Shown here piece by piece: positions 15,890-25,126 of a stretch of 47,470 bases of DNA (within the stretch, counting starts at the first letter, position 1; each line of letters opens with the position of its first letter). Origin of the DNA: SIG575 sp964474295 (GTDB lineage: Bacteria > Bacillota > Clostridia > Oscillospirales > Acutalibacteraceae). The notes under the pieces are model-generated. The model saw only the letters and a list, made by a program, of their open reading frames with translations, made no database searches and was not told the origin of the DNA. The stretch lies in contig CAYYRN010000009.1 of NCBI GenBank assembly GCA_964474295.1, forward strand, positions 1-47,470. The letters are read 5' to 3'. The position numbers and the translations under genes are program-made.

Positions 15890-16732
15890 TTAAGCCTCCA
15901 ATTCCATGAGCTTTTCGTTGAGTTCTTTCATTGCCTGCTCGTATTCTTCCGCACCGGGGGCTTTACCGTGCCAACCGCACTGATCCTCCATAAAGCTCAC
16001 ACCCTTGCCTTTGACCGATTTTGCGATAATAGCCGTGGGCTTACCCTTAAACTCCTTAGCCGCCGCAAATGCTGCCTCTATTTCATCAAAAGAATGTGCG
16101 CAAATTTCAATAACATTCCAGCCGAACGCTCTGAACTTTTCGGGTATGGGATAAGGCGAATTAACCTGTGCCACAGTGCCGTCGATTTGGAGATTGTTGT
16201 TATCGATAACCGCCACAAGATTGTCAAGTCCTTTCGCACTTGCGTACATAGCGGCTTCCCAAACCTGACCTTCTTCAATTTCGCCGTCACCGAGGATTGT
16301 ATAAACCCTGAAATCCTTACCGGAAATTTTTCCACCGAGTGCCATACCTGCGGCGGTTGATATTCCCTGACCGAGAGAGCCGGTACTCATATCAACACCG
16401 GGTGTTTTGTGCATACTCGGATGTCCTTGAAGGTTTGAGCCTACTTTTCTGAGTGTTTTAAGCTCTTCAACGGGGAAAAATCCTCTGTGTGCAAGGCAGG
16501 CATACAAAGCAGGTGCCGTATGACCTTTTGAAAGGACGAATCGGTCACGGTTTTCATCACGGGGATTTTTCGGATCGATTCTCATTTCGTTAAAGTAGAG
16601 ATAAGTCAAAATATCCGCAATTGAAAGCGAACCGCCGGGATGACCCGACTTTGCATTGTAAACGCCCTCGATTATTCCCATTCTGACCTTACATGCTTTG
16701 ATTTTGAGTTGATTTTTTGTTGCTGACTCCAA
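15890..16732 (-). CDS. Transketolase, N-terminal subunit
   Basis: The diphosphate-binding half of the split transketolase, 280 residues. It has SGHPGGSLSIADILTYLYF, then SKGHTAPALYACLAHRG and the thiamine diphosphate motif GDGEIEEGQVWEAAMYASA, ending NLVAVIDNNNLQIDG. The start is a TTG at 16732, about 9 nt after GGAGGTG; no ATG gives a plausible N-terminus. It lies 15 nt after rluD. The pair closes the long operon and is followed by a terminator. Confidence 0.93.
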   Translation of the reverse strand: MESATKNQLKIKACKVRMGIIEGVYNAKSGHPGGSLSIADILTYLYFNEMRIDPKNPRDENRDRFVLSKGHTAPALYACLAHRGFFPVEELKTLRKVGSNLQGHPSMHKTPGVDMSTGSLGQGISTAAGMALGGKISGKDFRVYTILGDGEIEEGQVWEAAMYASAKGLDNLVAVIDNNNLQIDGTVAQVNSPYPIPEKFRAFGWNVIEICAHSFDEIEAAFAAAKEFKGKPTAIIAKSVKGKGVSFMEDQCGWHGKAPGAEEYEQAMKELNEKLMELEA

Positions 16733-16747
16733 AATTAGCCACCTCCG

Positions 16748-17668
16748 TCAATTTTGGCTGAGTGAACCTAAAAATTCGGTAAAATAATCAGGCAACTCAC
16801 TTGTGATTTTTATTTTTTCTCCGCTTACGGGATGTCTGAAGCCGATAAGTGCAGCGTGCAAACACTGCCCCGAAAGCTGTTTAATTACCTTTGATGGGCC
16901 GTACACGTCATCACCTGCAATGGGATGACCGATATATTTCATATGAACTCTGATTTGGTGAGTTCTTCCTGTTTCGAGAATAAATTTAACGTGAGTAAAA
17001 TCTTTATATTCCTTAATTACCTCATAGTGCGTTACTGCATTTTTCGAGTTTTTATCCGTTACGCACATTTGCAAACGGTTGTTCGGATTGCGGCCTATCG
17101 GTGCATTTACCGTTCCTTCTTTTTCTTTAAGATGTCCGTAAATTACCGCTTGATATTCTCTGTCAAAAGAATGTTCCTTGATTTGCTCAGCCAAGTTAAG
17201 GTGAGCCAAATCGTTTTTTGCGACAATGAGCAAGCCGCTTGTGTTTTTATCGATTCTGTGGACAATTCCCGGACGTGCCACACCGTTAATGCCGGACAAG
17301 CTCTCGCCGCAATGGTACATCAATGCGTTGACGAGCGTTCCGTCATAGTTGCCGGCAGCGGGATGAACAACCATACCTTTCGGTTTGTTCACAACAAGAA
17401 GGAAATCATCCTCATACCTTATATCGAGAGGTATGTTTTCCGCCTTTATGTCCGGTTTGACGGGTTCAACGGATTTTACCGCAACAATGTCGCCGCAGAA
17501 AACCTTTGAATTTTTACTTACCGCTTTGCCGTTTACAAGCACTTCCGATTTTTCAATAAGCTTTTGCACATAAGAACGTGTAAGCTGCTCACACTTTTGC
17601 GAAACGAATTTGTCTATTCTTTCACCCGCATCCTCGTCACCGACGGCGAAAATAAATGCGTCAACCAT
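16748..17668 (-). CDS. rluD: Ribosomal large subunit pseudouridine synthase, RluD family
   Basis: 306 residues: an N-terminal S4 RNA-binding domain (DKFVSQKCEQLTRSYVQKLI and ENIPLDIRYED) followed by the RluA/RluD catalytic domain. The catalytic Asp is in GIVHRIDKNTSGLLIVAK, and RTHQIRVHMKYIGHPIAGD is the second signature. Start set at the ATG at 17668, which overlaps the lspA stop by 8 nt; the longer reading to 17713 merely re-reads lspA. lspA-rluD adjacency is very common in Firmicutes. Whether the target is the RluD or another RluA-family site cannot be told. Confidence 0.92.
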   Translation of the reverse strand: MVDAFIFAVGDEDAGERIDKFVSQKCEQLTRSYVQKLIEKSEVLVNGKAVSKNSKVFCGDIVAVKSVEPVKPDIKAENIPLDIRYEDDFLLVVNKPKGMVVHPAAGNYDGTLVNALMYHCGESLSGINGVARPGIVHRIDKNTSGLLIVAKNDLAHLNLAEQIKEHSFDREYQAVIYGHLKEKEGTVNAPIGRNPNNRLQMCVTDKNSKNAVTHYEVIKEYKDFTHVKFILETGRTHQIRVHMKYIGHPIAGDDVYGPSKVIKQLSGQCLHAALIGFRHPVSGEKIKITSELPDYFTEFLGSLSQN

Positions 17669-18164
17669 TTTTCCGTCCCTTCTTTTCGGAGGAATCTTTG
17701 AAAATATCGGCAATAAGGTAGATTATTATTATAGCGGCACCTATGCAAACAAGACAATCGGCAAAATTGAAAATCGCAAAATCCATAAAAAGCAGCTTAA
17801 TATAATCCACAACATAGCCCTTGAGAAATTCGTTTCCACGCAGTATTCTGTCTGCAAGATTTCCTATTCCGCCGGATAAAACAAGAATTGCACCGACCGT
17901 AAGAAGTTTGCTTTTTATTTTACCCGACATCAGATAAATCAAACCCGCAATTATTATAACAAACGTAAGTACGGAAAGAATTTCGGTATGGTTTTCAAGA
18001 ATACTGAATGCCGCACCCGTGTTTTCCGTATAATTGAACTCGACTATTCCGGGTATGAAATCCGCACTTCCGACAGGCATCAAACGTTCGACAACAATTG
18101 CCTTTATTAACTGGTCGGCAGCAACAAGCACAGCTATACATATTATTGACACAAGCTGTATCAT
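17661..18164 (-). CDS. lspA: Lipoprotein signal peptidase
   Basis: Aspartic protease of the membrane that removes signal peptides from prolipoproteins; several putative lipoproteins in this window would be substrates. It has 167 residues and four hydrophobic segments, with the conserved boxes AADQLIK (15-21), FNYTENTGAAFS (43-54) and GGIGNLADRI (98-107), and the catalytic Asp pair Asp120 in GYVVDY and Asp136 in FNFADC. It overlaps rluD at its end and follows divIVA by 18 nt. Confidence 0.95.
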   Translation of the reverse strand: MIQLVSIICIAVLVAADQLIKAIVVERLMPVGSADFIPGIVEFNYTENTGAAFSILENHTEILSVLTFVIIIAGLIYLMSGKIKSKLLTVGAILVLSGGIGNLADRILRGNEFLKGYVVDYIKLLFMDFAIFNFADCLVCIGAAIIIIYLIADIFKDSSEKKGRKNG

Positions 18165-18182
18165 TTGTTCCTTCCTCCGGTA

Positions 18183-19577
18183 TTAGTTATTATTTTTTCC
18201 GAAAATATTTTTCAAAAAGCTGAAGCTTTCGACGTCATCATCTTCCGACTTTCCGAAAATATCGTCTGTTTCAACTTCGTCGGAAGACTCAATATCGAAT
18301 GTTTCATCATCCGACATATCGATATTATCGAAAAACTTGAAGCCCGATTCCCTTTTAGTTTCTTCCTTTTGAGAAAGGAACATATCCTCATCCTTACTGA
18401 TTTTGACGGCATCATCATCGGAAAAAGCTATATCCACCGTTCTCTTGCGTTCCGGCTTTGACACGGGAATATCTTCATTTTCCGTTTTCTCCGTAAAGAA
18501 ATCCACGTCTTCCGTGCTGAAAGCAAAATCTTCATCTTCCCTTTCGGTGATTTCACGGCTTATATCGTCAAAATCCTCTGCCGTGAATCTAAAGCCTTCA
18601 CTGCTTCCCGAATCCGAAAAAATATCTTCAAATTCATCTTTTTCCTCGGAAGATTCCGCTTCTTCGTCATCATCGGAAATTTTCAAATCGAAAGATTCGG
18701 AATTATACTTTTCATCTTTGTCTTTTACGGCATATTCTCTTATAAGGTCATCGGCATCGAAATAGTCATCATCGCTTTTAACAAAGCCGTCAACTATTTC
18801 CTCCACGGCTTTTTCGTCCGTATCGAGTTTTTCTTCGCTTTTCTTCTCTTCTACGATTTTCTTAACCTTTTCTTCAAGTCCGCTGTCAAGCTTATAATCC
18901 GGCATTTGCTCGACATTTTTAAGCTGACGCTCGTAAAGAACCACCAATTCTGTTTTAAACTGGTTTGATGTTGCCTTGAGATTATCGAGAATTTCTTTTT
19001 CCTTTTCTATTTCCGCTTTGAGAAGTTCGGCTTCTTTATGTGCCTCTTTATTGGCACCTTCAAGAATTTCGGAAGCACTGAGCTTTGCCTCGGCAATCAT
19101 TTTATCTGCTCTTTCGTGGGCTTCGAGAATAAGCGTTTCGGCTTCTTTATGTGCATTTTCTTTTGTCTGCTTTGCCTGTGAAGTTGCCTTTTCGTAGGCA
19201 ATACGCATTTTTCCCTCTACCTCATCAACCATAACCTTAATTTTCGCATTTGTTATGGAATCGACATTTTGCGCTCTCGACTCGGCTTCGGCAATAATTT
19301 TTTTCGACTCTTTGTTTGCATCGTCTATCATCTTGTCTATAAACGTCTGAGCATTGACAAGAGCCTTACGGACACTTGTTTCCTCTTTTCTGTATTCATC
19401 AAGCTTTGTAGCCAAAATGCTGAGTTTTTTAACAAGCTCACCGTTTTCCTTAAAAACCTGTTCGTAAGATTCCACAATCTGATTTAAAAAGTCATCAACC
19501 TCATCTGCTCTGTAAGTACCTCTGCCCGCTTGCTGAAACTGATACCCTTTTATCTTATTGGGAGTTAACATAGCCAT
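18183..19577 (-). CDS. divIVA: DivIVA-domain protein with long acidic C-terminal tail
   Basis: Polar/septal scaffold that binds negatively curved membrane. The N-terminal domain MAMLTPNKIKGYQFQQAGRG is the membrane- and partner-binding part, followed by a coiled coil to about residue 225 (repeated KEA, EAE and KAS heptads). Residues about 230-464 form a very acidic, low-complexity region full of Asp/Glu/Ser, with a final hydrophobic-basic peptide FSFLKNIFGKNNN. Typical DivIVA proteins are 150-250 residues, so this is about twice the usual size. It lies between sepF and lspA, the normal ylm-cluster position, although ylmG and ylmH are missing. Confidence 0.92.
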   Translation of the reverse strand: MAMLTPNKIKGYQFQQAGRGTYRADEVDDFLNQIVESYEQVFKENGELVKKLSILATKLDEYRKEETSVRKALVNAQTFIDKMIDDANKESKKIIAEAESRAQNVDSITNAKIKVMVDEVEGKMRIAYEKATSQAKQTKENAHKEAETLILEAHERADKMIAEAKLSASEILEGANKEAHKEAELLKAEIEKEKEILDNLKATSNQFKTELVVLYERQLKNVEQMPDYKLDSGLEEKVKKIVEEKKSEEKLDTDEKAVEEIVDGFVKSDDDYFDADDLIREYAVKDKDEKYNSESFDLKISDDDEEAESSEEKDEFEDIFSDSGSSEGFRFTAEDFDDISREITEREDEDFAFSTEDVDFFTEKTENEDIPVSKPERKRTVDIAFSDDDAVKISKDEDMFLSQKEETKRESGFKFFDNIDMSDDETFDIESSDEVETDDIFGKSEDDDVESFSFLKNIFGKNNN

Positions 19578-19614
19578 TTCACTATCCGCCCTTTCTCACA
19601 TTCACCGTAAAAAA

Positions 19615-20142
19615 TCAATTACCGAAAACAATTCCGTCCATATTGTTGCTGTCGAAACCGTCCCCACCCGTATAATCGTATCCGGCAGGCTTAATTATAT
19701 ATGTTCTGAAAGCAACTCTTTTAAGCTCACTGCCGTTTGCGAATGTAACGCCGTAAATAAAATCGATTATTCTTTGAGTTGTTGCGTTATCGGCATTTTC
19801 AAGATTGATAATAACCATACGCTTTTCGTTAATGCTTCTTGCTACCTCGCTTACATCCTCGAATTTATCAAGCTTTGCAACAACAACGTGCGGTCTGTCG
19901 CCGCTTTTTTGCGAAGTAACCATATTTTTCGGAAAAGAAGACGCCGCATTAAAATCGACAACCTTGTTCTTTTCCTGCTTTTTGGGTTCAAAGCTTTCAA
20001 AACTTTCGTATTTTTCTATCGGGTCATATTTGGGCATCTGTGCCGTGGGAGAAGCTTCGTATTCATCCTCCTGCACTCCCTCGAAACCGTCATAATCCTC
20101 ACTGCCGAGAACAAGATCCTTCATTTTGTCAATTAACTTCAT
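19615..20142 (-). CDS. sepF: Cell division protein SepF
   Basis: Binds FtsZ and membrane and helps align FtsZ filaments. 175 residues from the ATG at 20142, chosen because AAGGAGGA lies just upstream and MKLIDKMKDLVLG is the amphipathic membrane-targeting helix expected at the N-terminus. A variable acidic linker follows, then the SepF core (about 85-160): PHVVVAKLDKFEDVSEVARS, VIINLENADNATTQRIIDFI, FRTYIIKPAGYD. It follows yggS by about 20 nt. Confidence 0.95.
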   Translation of the reverse strand: MKLIDKMKDLVLGSEDYDGFEGVQEDEYEASPTAQMPKYDPIEKYESFESFEPKKQEKNKVVDFNAASSFPKNMVTSQKSGDRPHVVVAKLDKFEDVSEVARSINEKRMVIINLENADNATTQRIIDFIYGVTFANGSELKRVAFRTYIIKPAGYDYTGGDGFDSNNMDGIVFGN

Positions 20143-20161
20143 TTCTTTATCCTCCTTGGAA

Positions 20162-20890
20162 TTAATATATTCTTTTACCAAACAAAGATGAACCTATTCT
20201 GACTTCGGTTGCACCTTCTTCAATTGCTTCAACATAATCCCCCGACATTCCCATCGAGAGAATTTGCATATCTATATTATCTAATTTTTTGTTCTTAATG
20301 TCAAGAAACATATTATACATATTTGAAAAAAAACGTTTAACTTCCGCAGAAGTTTCGCAAATAGGAGGAATTGCCATAAGCCCTTTTACCTTGATATTGG
20401 GAATTTCACCGATTTCAGCCAAAAATTCTGACAAAAGAACACTGTCTATGCCGAATTTGCTGTTTTCCATTCCAACATTTACTTCCACAAGAATATCCGT
20501 AATTTTATTGTTTTTTATGCTTTCCTTGCTTATTTCTTTCGCCAAACGCACACTGTCAACCGATTCTATCATCGTAACATAAGGTACAATCGTTTTGACT
20601 TTGTTCGTCTGCAAATGCCCTATAAGATGAACCTCGGTGTTTTCAAGATGCAACCCATCTTTTTTTGAAAGAAACTCCTGCACTCTGTTTTCACCGATAA
20701 GACTGATGCCGCAATTGTCTATTGCGTGATTTATAAAAACGGAATCCACCGTTTTGGTCACTGCCATAAGTCTTATATCCTGCGGTGTTCTGCCGCTTTT
20801 CAATGCCGCCTGTGCAATGTTCTCATTTATTCTTTTTGCGTTTTCCGTAATATCGGAAAACCTTTGTTCATTATACGATTTTGCTGTCAT
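20162..20890 (-). CDS. PLP homeostasis protein YggS/YlmE family
   Basis: Pyridoxal-phosphate-binding protein of the alanine racemase N-terminal fold, involved in PLP balance. 242 residues from the ATG at 20890. The PLP lysine is Lys46 in LMAVTKTVD; IGENRVQEFLSK, HLIGHLQTNK and ILSMGMSGDYVEAIEEGATEV-type signatures all occur in order. The start overlaps the end of the HlyD-like gene by 20 nt. It precedes sepF exactly as ylmE precedes ylmF in Bacillus. Confidence 0.93.
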   Translation of the reverse strand: MTAKSYNEQRFSDITENAKRINENIAQAALKSGRTPQDIRLMAVTKTVDSVFINHAIDNCGISLIGENRVQEFLSKKDGLHLENTEVHLIGHLQTNKVKTIVPYVTMIESVDSVRLAKEISKESIKNNKITDILVEVNVGMENSKFGIDSVLLSEFLAEIGEIPNIKVKGLMAIPPICETSAEVKRFFSNMYNMFLDIKNKKLDNIDMQILSMGMSGDYVEAIEEGATEVRIGSSLFGKRIY

Positions 20891-22256
20891 ACAAACCATT
20901 TCCTTCAACTATTACTTCATCATAAAGCTTGATATAAGATTTTTGCAAAAGTTTTGTTCTCGAATACAAATCTTCACACTGTATTATCCAATCCGGTTCT
21001 TCACGATACCGTTTTGAAAGCTGCTCGGTGTGAATTCTTTCTTCGTCTTCCATTTTGTCCATATTGGAATCATAAGCTGCGTTTTCTGCCTCGTATGTTC
21101 TGACAACGACATAATCATCATCCGTGTAAAGAGTTGTTATTCTTCTGAAATTAACAAGATTTCCACGCTTTATATAAACTCCGTTCACGCCGTCAAGAGT
21201 CCTTATCGCATCCCTCGGAACTCTGTAACCGACGATTGTTTCGATTATTATTTCCGCATTCTCTATTCTGAGCTGTGATGTGCCGGAACTTATTGTATTG
21301 CACTTTAAAATCAGTGCAGACTTGCCGTTTTCATCAGTGTTAATTGCGGCTACGCTCATTTCGATATCTTCTGCGGAGGAATCGAGGAACCGAACTTTAA
21401 CGTTTTTTCCGACATAGACCTCATCAATATCGTTTCGGTCAACCGTTGCCACAACGTACCAATTGAAATTGTTGACAAGCTTGCCTATATCCGAAATTTT
21501 CGACTCGTCCGGTTTGGACGAAATCGCTTTATTTATTTGCGAAGGGGTAAGCTTTTTAACGTTTTCGTACGATACGGTGTTTTCGTATCCGTCCGCACTG
21601 TTGATATAATAACCCGTGTTATCGGCAAGGAGGTAAGACGGCTGCGCACTGCCAGCCAAAGCCGATGCCTGTGCTTTCAGCGAAGAAACCACAGATGAAG
21701 TATCCACATCATAGCCGAGTGAAATTTGTCTGCTTGTCTCTCTGTCCCTGACAGAATAAGTAAACTCGGAAATTTCCGAATAATTGCCTGCCGAAACAGC
21801 CTCCACAAGGCTGACAAATTCATCGTTCGTTGTGCTGTCGTACGTTGAAATATCTCTGATATTAAGTTTTTCGGCATCGGCTATGTTTTCAAAACGTTCG
21901 AGTTCCTCGTTTATTTTGCCGAGTTCCACATATTTTTCGGCATCCGAATCGCTCGCAAAAACCGCAGCTATTTCCTGCCCCTCGGCAACACGCTGACCGT
22001 CCTGAACAAGCGGCACCACCGTCCCCGAAGCATTGCCGGAAATGTAGTTTTCGTCCCTTACGATAAACACTTTTGTGCTTATGCTTTTTTCAACCGTTTT
22101 CATCGTTGCCGTTTCCGTTTTTACGGGACTGTAGTTTGCATCAATTGCGAGAAACACCAAATAAACAATCATAAACACCGCAACGGCATAAAATAAAAAC
22201 TTTACTGAAAATTTTAAAATTCTGTTTATTTTTCCGTTGACACTTTTCGTATTCAT
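20871..22256 (-). CDS. Single-pass HlyD-like membrane protein
   Basis: 461 residues, one N-terminal membrane segment (about 17-38, FLFYAVAVFMIVYLVFLAI), then a large extracellular part. After the helix comes a biotinyl-lipoyl-like hairpin, with SGTVVPLVQDGQRVAEGQEI near residues 79-98, a coiled helical arm (residues about 108-180), and a C-terminal beta-barrel region (EVYVGKNVKVRFL; VPRDAIRTLDGVNGVYIKRG). This is the domain order of membrane-fusion/adaptor proteins, but no transporter gene is adjacent. Proteins like this occur beside yggS-sepF in Clostridia, so a division or envelope role seems likelier than drug efflux; that is inference. Start ATG with AAGGAG upstream, 14 nt after miaA. Confidence 0.78.
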   Translation of the reverse strand: MNTKSVNGKINRILKFSVKFLFYAVAVFMIVYLVFLAIDANYSPVKTETATMKTVEKSISTKVFIVRDENYISGNASGTVVPLVQDGQRVAEGQEIAAVFASDSDAEKYVELGKINEELERFENIADAEKLNIRDISTYDSTTNDEFVSLVEAVSAGNYSEISEFTYSVRDRETSRQISLGYDVDTSSVVSSLKAQASALAGSAQPSYLLADNTGYYINSADGYENTVSYENVKKLTPSQINKAISSKPDESKISDIGKLVNNFNWYVVATVDRNDIDEVYVGKNVKVRFLDSSAEDIEMSVAAINTDENGKSALILKCNTISSGTSQLRIENAEIIIETIVGYRVPRDAIRTLDGVNGVYIKRGNLVNFRRITTLYTDDDYVVVRTYEAENAAYDSNMDKMEDEERIHTEQLSKRYREEPDWIIQCEDLYSRTKLLQKSYIKLYDEVIVEGNGLYDSKIV

Positions 22257-22270
22257 GCAAACTCATCTCC

Positions 22271-23206
22271 TTACTTTAAAAATTCCTTCGTCATTTCGGC
22301 AGCCTTTTCGACAAGCTCGGATGACGTACACTCATCAATATTAATCCAGCGAATATCCCCGTTTCGTCTAAACCACGTCAACTGTCTTTTTGCGTAACGA
22401 CGTGTTGCTCTTTTTAAATTTTCCGCCGCTTCCTCAAGCGGAATAAAGCCATCGAGGTACGGCTTCAATTCCTTGTATCCGATTGCCTGCAAAGCAGTCG
22501 AAGCCGCTTTCGTTTCAAAAAAGTTTCTTGCTTCTTCGACAAGTCCCTTTTCAAGCATCAAATCAACACGCTTGTTTATTCTTTCGTAAAGATAATCTCT
22601 GTTTTTCGCAGTCAAACCGATTATAAGACTTTCAAAAGGACTTTCGTTTTTGTGCGATTTTTCATTCTGGGTTGTCAGAGTTTCGCCGCTTGAATAAAGA
22701 ATTTCAAGCGCTCTGATTATTTTAAGGGAATTATTCGGATGTATTTTTTCAGCCGCCTGCGAATCTTTCTCGCAAAGCTCATCATAAAGGCTCTTATTCC
22801 CCTCTTTTTCAAGACGGTTTTTAAGCTTATTTCTTATTTCTTCGTTTTTTGTATTTTCAAGGAACGTAGTGTTTTTGAGGAAGCAGTCAACGTAAAGTCC
22901 CGTTCCTCCTGCCAAGACGGGCAGTTTTCCACGCTCGGAAATATCAAATGCCGCCTTTTCTGCCAGTTCTTTAAACATCGAAACACTGAATTCTTCTTCG
23001 GGCGGAATTATACTTATAAGATGATGCCTAATACCCGCTTTTTCTGTTTCATCCGGCTTTGCCGTTGCAATATCCATGCCCTTATAAACCTGCATTGAAT
23101 CGGCTGAAATAACTTCGCCGTCAAACATTTCGGCAAGCTTTACCGCAAGCGAGGTTTTTCCCGAAGCGGTGGGGCCGACAACCGTAACAATTTTTATTTT
23201 TTTCAT
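22271..23206 (-). CDS. miaA: tRNA dimethylallyltransferase
   Basis: Adds a dimethylallyl group to A37 of tRNAs reading U-starting codons, making the substrate of MiaB, whose gene starts the same operon. 311 residues; P-loop GPTASGKTS (11-19), then SADSMQVYKGMDIATAKP, HHLISIIPPEEEFSV and LAGGTGLYVDCFLK, all standard MiaA boxes; C-terminal RRYAKRQLTWFRR is the tRNA-binding end. ATG at 23206 with a weak GAGAG ribosome-binding site, 10 nt past mutL. Confidence 0.97.
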   Translation of the reverse strand: MKKIKIVTVVGPTASGKTSLAVKLAEMFDGEVISADSMQVYKGMDIATAKPDETEKAGIRHHLISIIPPEEEFSVSMFKELAEKAAFDISERGKLPVLAGGTGLYVDCFLKNTTFLENTKNEEIRNKLKNRLEKEGNKSLYDELCEKDSQAAEKIHPNNSLKIIRALEILYSSGETLTTQNEKSHKNESPFESLIIGLTAKNRDYLYERINKRVDLMLEKGLVEEARNFFETKAASTALQAIGYKELKPYLDGFIPLEEAAENLKRATRRYAKRQLTWFRRNGDIRWINIDECTSSELVEKAAEMTKEFLK

Positions 23207-23216
23207 ATTTTGCTCT

Positions 23217-25109
23217 CTACTGTATTCTTCCGAAAAATTTTTCCAATTCTTTTCTCGTCAACTCCGCAAGAACAGGTCTTCCGTGCGGACAATATCTGAC
23301 CGAGTTATCGGATAAAAGCTTTGAAACAAAAACCTCAAGCTCGTACTTTTCGGTTTTGTCCCCCGCTTTTACTGCGGCACGGCAAGCTGACGAATGAAAA
23401 ATCCAATCCAGCTTTTCGTTTATTAAATCATTTCTGTTTTCCATAAGATATGTTGCGGTTTCAACCAGAATACTTTCAACATCTGCGGCATCTATAACCG
23501 ACGGACATTCCCTGACAATCACACTGCCCGTTCCGAAAGGCTCGACACCGAAGCCTGCCTTTTCGAGTGTTTCGAGATTATTTACTATTATGTCATATTC
23601 TTCCTTTGAAAGAGTTACCGTAACGGGAAGCATCAAAGACTGCATAAAAATGCCGTCGGTTGAATTTTTCAGCTCGTTATATATCATCCTTTCGTGTGCG
23701 GCGTGCTTATCGATAATCATAAGCTTTCCCTCGCACTCGACAAAAATATATGTTTTAAAAGCTTCACCCACGATTTTAAAATCGGGGATTTCCGCTTTCT
23801 CCTCTCGGTTTTCTTTTGCGATTTCGGTTGATTCTTCATCTTTTGAAATCGGCTCATATTCGGAAATTTTCCATTCCCGCTTTGGCTCGGCTTCGTTTTT
23901 TTCTTCCTGCGACGTTTCATAAACCGTTTCCGGCTGCGAAATAACCGCCTGTGACGGCTTTGCGAACGATTCGGCTTTAAAAACCGCACTTTCTTTCTTC
24001 GGAATTATAACCTCGCTCGGACGGAATTTTATCTGCTCTGCCTGTTCGGGAACAAAAATTTGAGGCTTTGAAAAATTACTGCCGGTCAAAACCTTTTCAA
24101 GCTCTACATGAGGTCTTTCCTTTTCTTGACTGAGCGTGTTTTTTACACCGTAATAAATGCAGTCGTAAACAGCCTTTTCGTTTGCAAAACGTACTTCCAG
24201 CTTTGATGGGTGAACATTGACGTCAACCGCTTCCGACGGGACGGTAAGGTTAAGCACACAAGCGGGAAACTTGCCTATCATAATGGAATTTTTGTAGCCC
24301 TCCGCCAATGCTGCCGAGCCTGTCTGTGTTTTCACAAGACGGGAATTGAGAAAAAACATCTGCATATTTCTGTTCGGTCTTGAATAAACGGGTTTGGAAA
24401 TATATCCTTTTACGGAAACGCCGTTCAGAGAATATTCGAGTTCAAGCAAATTGCCCGCAAACTCTTTGCCGAACACCGCATATATGGCGGACAATAGTTT
24501 ACCGTCACCCGGAGTTAACAATGTTTGCTTGCCGTCACGGATAAACCTAAAGCTTATTTCGGGATGCGACAAAGCCACCCTGTCGATAACACCTGCCACC
24601 GAGTTTGCCTCGCTGACATCTTTTTTGAGAAATTTCATCCTCGCCGGAGTGTTGAAAAACAAATCACGAACAATAAGCGTTGTGCCGTTCGGGCAACCCG
24701 CATCATCAAGAAGTATTTCTTCACTTCCCTCAATCACATAATGCGTTCCCGTCTGTTCTTCGCAAGCTTTCGTTAACACCTCTACCTTTGAAACAGCACT
24801 GACGGAGGCAAGAGCCTCACCTCTGAAGCCGAGGGTCGATATTGAATCGAGGTCTTCAGCCTTTGCGATTTTGCTTGTTGCGTGGCTGACGAAAGCATTT
24901 CTTATATCGTCACGCATAATTCCGCAGCCGTTATCGGTGATTCTGATATATGTAATTCCTCCGTGCTGTATTTCAACGGTAATTACGGTTGCACCGGCAT
25001 CGATTGAATTTTCAATTGCTTCTTTTACAACAGATGACGGACGCTCAACAACCTCGCCCGCCGCAATAAGATCGGCTATGTACTTTGGCAAAACATTAAT
25101 TTTAGGCAC
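23217..25109 (-). CDS. mutL: DNA mismatch repair protein MutL
   Basis: Links mismatch recognition by MutS to strand nicking. The N-terminal GHKL ATPase has EAIENSIDAGA, DNGCGI and TLGFRGEALASVSAV; a linker of about 100 residues rich in Glu, Lys and Ser follows; the C-terminal endonuclease domain has IDKHAAHERMIYNEL, ACRAAVKAGD and CPHGRP, ending FFGRIQ. I place the start at the GTG at 25109 (about 630 residues, (M)PKINVLPKYIADLI), because GAGG lies 8 nt upstream and MutL usually begins MPKI; an in-frame GTG at 25118 is the alternative. In the endonuclease motif DQHAx2Ex4E the Gln is Lys and the final Glu position is Asn. It lies 17 nt after mutS. Confidence 0.95.
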   Translation of the reverse strand: MPKINVLPKYIADLIAAGEVVERPSSVVKEAIENSIDAGATVITVEIQHGGITYIRITDNGCGIMRDDIRNAFVSHATSKIAKAEDLDSISTLGFRGEALASVSAVSKVEVLTKACEEQTGTHYVIEGSEEILLDDAGCPNGTTLIVRDLFFNTPARMKFLKKDVSEANSVAGVIDRVALSHPEISFRFIRDGKQTLLTPGDGKLLSAIYAVFGKEFAGNLLELEYSLNGVSVKGYISKPVYSRPNRNMQMFFLNSRLVKTQTGSAALAEGYKNSIMIGKFPACVLNLTVPSEAVDVNVHPSKLEVRFANEKAVYDCIYYGVKNTLSQEKERPHVELEKVLTGSNFSKPQIFVPEQAEQIKFRPSEVIIPKKESAVFKAESFAKPSQAVISQPETVYETSQEEKNEAEPKREWKISEYEPISKDEESTEIAKENREEKAEIPDFKIVGEAFKTYIFVECEGKLMIIDKHAAHERMIYNELKNSTDGIFMQSLMLPVTVTLSKEEYDIIVNNLETLEKAGFGVEPFGTGSVIVRECPSVIDAADVESILVETATYLMENRNDLINEKLDWIFHSSACRAAVKAGDKTEKYELEVFVSKLLSDNSVRYCPHGRPVLAELTRKELEKFFGRIQ

Positions 25110-25126
25110 TTCCGCCACCTCGCTTT

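Noticed and set aside
14980..15909. 309-residue plus-strand frame opposite the transketolase C-terminal gene
   Set aside because: Lies wholly antisense to a well-supported enzyme; Cys/Ser/Asn-rich composition typical of antisense frames.
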